Shown here in pieces: positions 4,325 to 6,166 of a stretch of DNA of 6,166 nt. Numbering within the stretch: the stretch's first letter is position 1; every line of letters begins with the position of its first letter. A model generated the notes under the pieces. It was not told the DNA's origin, did no database searches, and was given only the letters and a program-made list of their open reading frames with translations. The DNA is from an uncultured Ruminococcus sp. (GTDB lineage: Bacteria; Bacillota; Clostridia; Oscillospirales; Acutalibacteraceae), in contig CACYDE010000255.1 of assembly GCA_902773045.1 (NCBI GenBank), positions 1 to 6,166 of the forward strand, in the 5' to 3' direction. A program made the position numbers and the translations under genes.

Positions 4325-5266
4325 TCATTCCCAGCCGGCTTTCACCCTGACTCCCGTTGCGTCAGCGGCGCGTTCAAGCTTCAAAACCTCGTCCGCAGTC
4401 AGTTTTCCGGCAGCTGTTTTGGAAAGCGACTCGGCCTGATAGGGCTTTGTAACGCCTATAATGGGCAGCGCACCCTTGGCTATGGCATACGCCGACGCAG
4501 TTTCGGAAACCGAAAGCCCATGCGCCTTTCCGACAGTTTCAAGCTCCGCTAAAAGCGGCTCGATCTTTTGAAGACATTTTCTGTTGAATGCCCTTCCTCG
4601 CCGTGAGAAGCGAGGCATCGGATTTTTTGAATTGAATTTTCCGGTGAGCGCGCCCTGTTCAAGAACCATGTAAGCAAAGAAAACCGCGCCGTTTTTTCTG
4701 CACCATTCCAGAACTCCGTTTTCTTCCGATTCCCGGTAAAGCAGACTGAAATGATTCTGAACTCCGGCGATGGAACAGCCATGTTTTTTCACTGTTTGAT
4801 CTGCGATCGTCAGCTGTTCTCTGTTGAAGTTCGATACCCCGATACTTCCTATCCTGCCTTCTTTTTTCATCCTGCAGAGATACTCCAGCGTACTCTCTAT
4901 CTGCACCGGCTGATGAAGCCAATATATATCCGGGATTCTTCCGCCGAATTTTTCTATGCTTCCGTTATACATTTTATCGACTTTTTCGGGCGAGAACTTT
5001 CCGAGCGGAGTATACTTATCGCTGAAAATAAGATCCTTCCCCCGTGAAAACTCCGCCAAAAGCTTTTCCGAACTGCCCATACCGTAAACAGCGGCAGTGT
5101 CAAACAGATCAAAACCGTTCTTCACGGCGATGTCAAAGCTTTCGCGAAGCGCTTCGGGATTCGATTTTGACCCGAAGACTATTCCGCTTCCGTTGTAACC
5201 GCCGCCCCAGCTCCACGTTCCCACTGCGATAGGCGGAAGTGTTTTTCCGTTGATCTTGCAACTCAT
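4325..5266 (-). CDS. Aldo/keto reductase family oxidoreductase
   Basis: This 313-residue protein is a full-length aldo/keto reductase, a cytosolic (beta/alpha)8 barrel reducing carbonyl compounds with NAD(P)H. The catalytic tetrad is complete: Asp56 and Tyr61 (DTAAVYGMGSSE), Lys84 (SDKYTP) and His118 (YWLHQP). Other family blocks are GVSNFN (143-148), QNHFSLLYR (170-178), LEQGALTGK (202-210) and the C-terminal cofactor segment PIIGVTKPYQAES (268-280). The ATG at 5266 follows AAAGGAG (5281-5275) by 8 bases. The gene is monocistronic, with its own promoter and no same-strand gene close downstream. The physiological substrate cannot be read from the sequence. Confidence 0.93.
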   Translation of the reverse strand: MSCKINGKTLPPIAVGTWSWGGGYNGSGIVFGSKSNPEALRESFDIAVKNGFDLFDTAAVYGMGSSEKLLAEFSRGKDLIFSDKYTPLGKFSPEKVDKMYNGSIEKFGGRIPDIYWLHQPVQIESTLEYLCRMKKEGRIGSIGVSNFNREQLTIADQTVKKHGCSIAGVQNHFSLLYRESEENGVLEWCRKNGAVFFAYMVLEQGALTGKFNSKNPMPRFSRRGRAFNRKCLQKIEPLLAELETVGKAHGLSVSETASAYAIAKGALPIIGVTKPYQAESLSKTAAGKLTADEVLKLERAADATGVRVKAGWE

Positions 5267-5309
5267 CGGTCATTCTCCTTTTATCCTTGAAAATTTGTTC
5301 TTAAGATGT

Positions 5310-5337
5310 ATTATACATATTTTTTTCTGAAAGTCAT
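5310..5337 (-). promoter_or_regulatory. Promoter of the aldo/keto reductase
   Basis: On the minus strand a perfect TATAAT (5315-5310) lies about 45 bases before the reductase start, with ATGACT (5337-5332) as a weak -35 (4 of 6) and a 16-base spacer. The intervening run of A/T is typical of Firmicute promoters. Confidence 0.6.
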
Positions 5338-5384
5338 TAACATAGGATAAGAAAAGTATAATTTTTTCGCGGCAAGAAGATAAA

Positions 5385-5408
5385 ACCGTTATCTCAATCG
5401 AGAACGGT
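5385..5408 (-). terminator. Possible terminator of the small two-gene operon
   Basis: ACCGTT (5408-5403, minus) pairs with AACGGT (5390-5385), followed by TTTATCTTCTT. The stem begins inside the last codons of the 57-residue gene. With only 6 bp and an interrupted T-run it is a weak terminator at best. Confidence 0.4.
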
Positions 5409-5567
5409 ATAAACAAAATCCTCCCACTTCAAGCGTGTTCCCACGTCTGTTCCCAACGGAAGAAGAGCGAGAGCCACGATCATTTCGTCCTTATCGTCAA
5501 TATCCGTTCTGACGAGATAAGCGTAATCACCGCTGATCCTCGATATTTCATAAAAAAACGGTCCCAT
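5394..5567 (-). CDS. Small hypothetical protein, 57 aa
   Basis: I do not recognise this 57-residue protein with certainty. It has no signal or membrane segment. The pattern GDYAYLVR (13-20) ... ALALLPLGTDVGTRLKW (32-48) recalls small beta-barrel proteins of the DUF3006 type (GDYAVVE...ALLPEGAKEGD), but this is a visual resemblance only. The ATG at 5567 is preferred because AGAGGTGAT lies 3 bases before it (GAGG about 7 bases upstream). Starting at 5588 would add seven residues and give an ATGA overlap with the upstream stop. In either case the gene is tightly coupled to the larger unknown gene before it. Confidence 0.7.
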   Translation of the reverse strand: MGPFFYEISRISGDYAYLVRTDIDDKDEMIVALALLPLGTDVGTRLKWEDFVYTVLD

Positions 5568-5584
5568 CAGATCACCTCTCACGA

Positions 5585-5998
5585 TCATTTTCTGTATCTC
5601 ACATTATTTTCAATGCACCATTTAACCGCAGAATCCCGTATGAATTCTTTCAGTTCATCAAAATAGTCTATATTATTATTTTCCATATAAACTCTGAAAC
5701 GCAGATCATACGCTTCTTTATCCCCGATTTTATCAAACATATCCGAAAGCTTTCTGTTTCTGAGACTGCGGATATAATTTCTTTCAAATTCATATTCATC
5801 GACAGTCAGCGAGGGAATAATATTGTTTTCAGCCAAAACAGTTTTAAGTTCATCGGGAGTTTTTGCGGAGTATCCCATATCTCTTATCCGGCTCAAAGTG
5901 TAGAACTCATATCTGTCCTTATCAAACCAGTGTTCTGTTTTTTCGGAGAAACAGTCATTGCTGTGATTCAGCGAAAGATCTCTTATCGAAACAAACAT
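5585..5998 (-). CDS. Hypothetical protein, 137 aa
   Basis: No family is recognised. The 137-residue product is soluble, rich in charged and aromatic residues (EHWFDKDRYEFYTLSRIRDMGY at about 22-43), and probably mostly helical. Residues 47-63 (TPDELKTVLAENNIIPS) and 83-120 look like successive amphipathic helices. There are two cysteines (16 and 128) with no metal-binding spacing, and the C-terminus is basic (RYRK). The ATG at 5998 follows GGAGGGG (6010-6004) by 5 bases; a TTG at 6016 would read through that ribosome-binding site and is rejected. The gene begins about 50 bases after the tRNA-Leu terminator and is followed at once by the 57-residue gene, suggesting a two-gene operon whose partners act together. 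I saw no clear promoter. Confidence 0.75.
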   Translation of the reverse strand: MFVSIRDLSLNHSNDCFSEKTEHWFDKDRYEFYTLSRIRDMGYSAKTPDELKTVLAENNIIPSLTVDEYEFERNYIRSLRNRKLSDMFDKIGDKEAYDLRFRVYMENNNIDYFDELKEFIRDSAVKWCIENNVRYRK

Positions 5999-6050
5999 TT
6001 TATCCCCTCCGCCCAATATAAACCCAAGGGCTTTTTTTAGATATATACCA

Positions 6051-6078
6051 AAAAAGACTTACCGAAGTAAGTCTTTTT
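6051..6078 (-). terminator. Strong terminator after tRNA-Leu
   Basis: Positions 6051-6062 pair with 6067-6078 in a perfect 12-bp stem. Read on the minus strand, the core GACTTAC-TTCG-GTAAGTC has the stable UUCG tetraloop and is followed by a run of T. An A-run on the other side makes it potentially bidirectional. It ends the tRNA-Leu transcript six bases after the tRNA. Confidence 0.9.
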
Positions 6079-6084
6079 CTAAAG

Positions 6085-6166
6085 TGCGAGTGACGGGACT
6101 TGAACCCGTACGTCATACAACACACGCCCCTCAAACGTGCCTGTCTGCCAGTTCCAGCACACTCGC
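6085..6166 (-). tRNA. tRNA-Leu (anticodon GAG)
   Basis: The minus strand gives a class II tRNA of 82 nt starting exactly at the window edge. The acceptor is GCGAGTG/CACTCGC and the D arm is GGAACTGGCAGACAG-like. The anticodon stem CACGT/GCGTG has loop TTGAGGG with anticodon GAG (reads CUC/CUU). A long variable arm follows, then T arm ACGGG-TTCAAGT-CCCGT and discriminator A. The 3' CCA is not encoded (CTT follows), unlike the tRNA-Trp in this window, so CCA must be added by nucleotidyltransferase. Confidence 0.95.

Noticed and set aside
4045..4328. Overlapping open frames of 63-65 codons on both strands
   Set aside because: They cross the hairpin repeats, have no ribosome-binding sites, and one overlaps the end of the aldo/keto reductase transcript.
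6011..6037. GCCC...GGGC followed by seven T on the + strand as a terminator
   Set aside because: The stem is only 4 bp and there is no + strand gene upstream for it to end.
6139..6147. GCCTGTCTG resembling the 25-bp repeat family
   Set aside because: It is part of the tRNA-Leu D arm and lacks the hairpin; the match is by chance.

Overview
The window looks like chromosomal DNA from a gut or rumen Gram-positive of the Ruminococcaceae/Oscillospiraceae type. The basis is strong AAAGGAG/GGAGG ribosome-binding sites, near-consensus sigma-A promoters, AT-rich spacers around genes of moderate GC, and protein types common in Clostridia. The genus assignment is an inference.

Layout. 1-546: no convincing protein gene. 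It holds one copy of a diverged dispersed repeat (79-188), two hairpins, a strong + strand terminator (233-268), a sigma-A-type promoter (295-323) and four exact-period 25-bp hairpin repeats (413-512), which form the leader of the next operon. 559-2127: a two-gene + strand operon encoding a von Willebrand factor A (TerY-like) protein and a PP2C-type Ser/Thr phosphatase, closed by a terminator (2250-2282). The protein kinase that completes the usual VWA/PP2C/kinase (TerY-P) triad is absent. 2308-3226: a highly structured leader whose outer stem pairs with the Shine-Dalgarno sequence, followed by a solitary phage tail-fibre/pyocin-knob-like gene with no other phage gene in view. An 18-bp hairpin lies between this gene and the convergent tfoX-like gene.

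3307-3831 (minus strand): a TfoX N-terminal-domain protein and tRNA-Trp(CCA), the latter driven by a perfect TTGACA-17-TATAAT promoter containing dyads. 3899-4324: a non-coding, repeat-rich spacer with a second, inverted copy of the 79-188 repeat, a C/G-rich hairpin and a fifth copy of the GCCTGTCGG hairpin. 4325-5266 (minus): an aldo/keto reductase with an intact catalytic tetrad. 5394-5998 (minus): two small overlapping, probably coupled, genes of unknown function. 6085-6166 (minus): tRNA-Leu(GAG) ending exactly at the window edge, followed by a strong bidirectional terminator.

The genes do not form one pathway. The parts most likely to be unusual are the kinase-less VWA-PP2C pair behind a repeat-array leader, the structured leader plus orphan fibre gene, and the two repeat families that occur together in both intergenic regions. 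All structures and identities were worked out by eye, without folding software or database searches.
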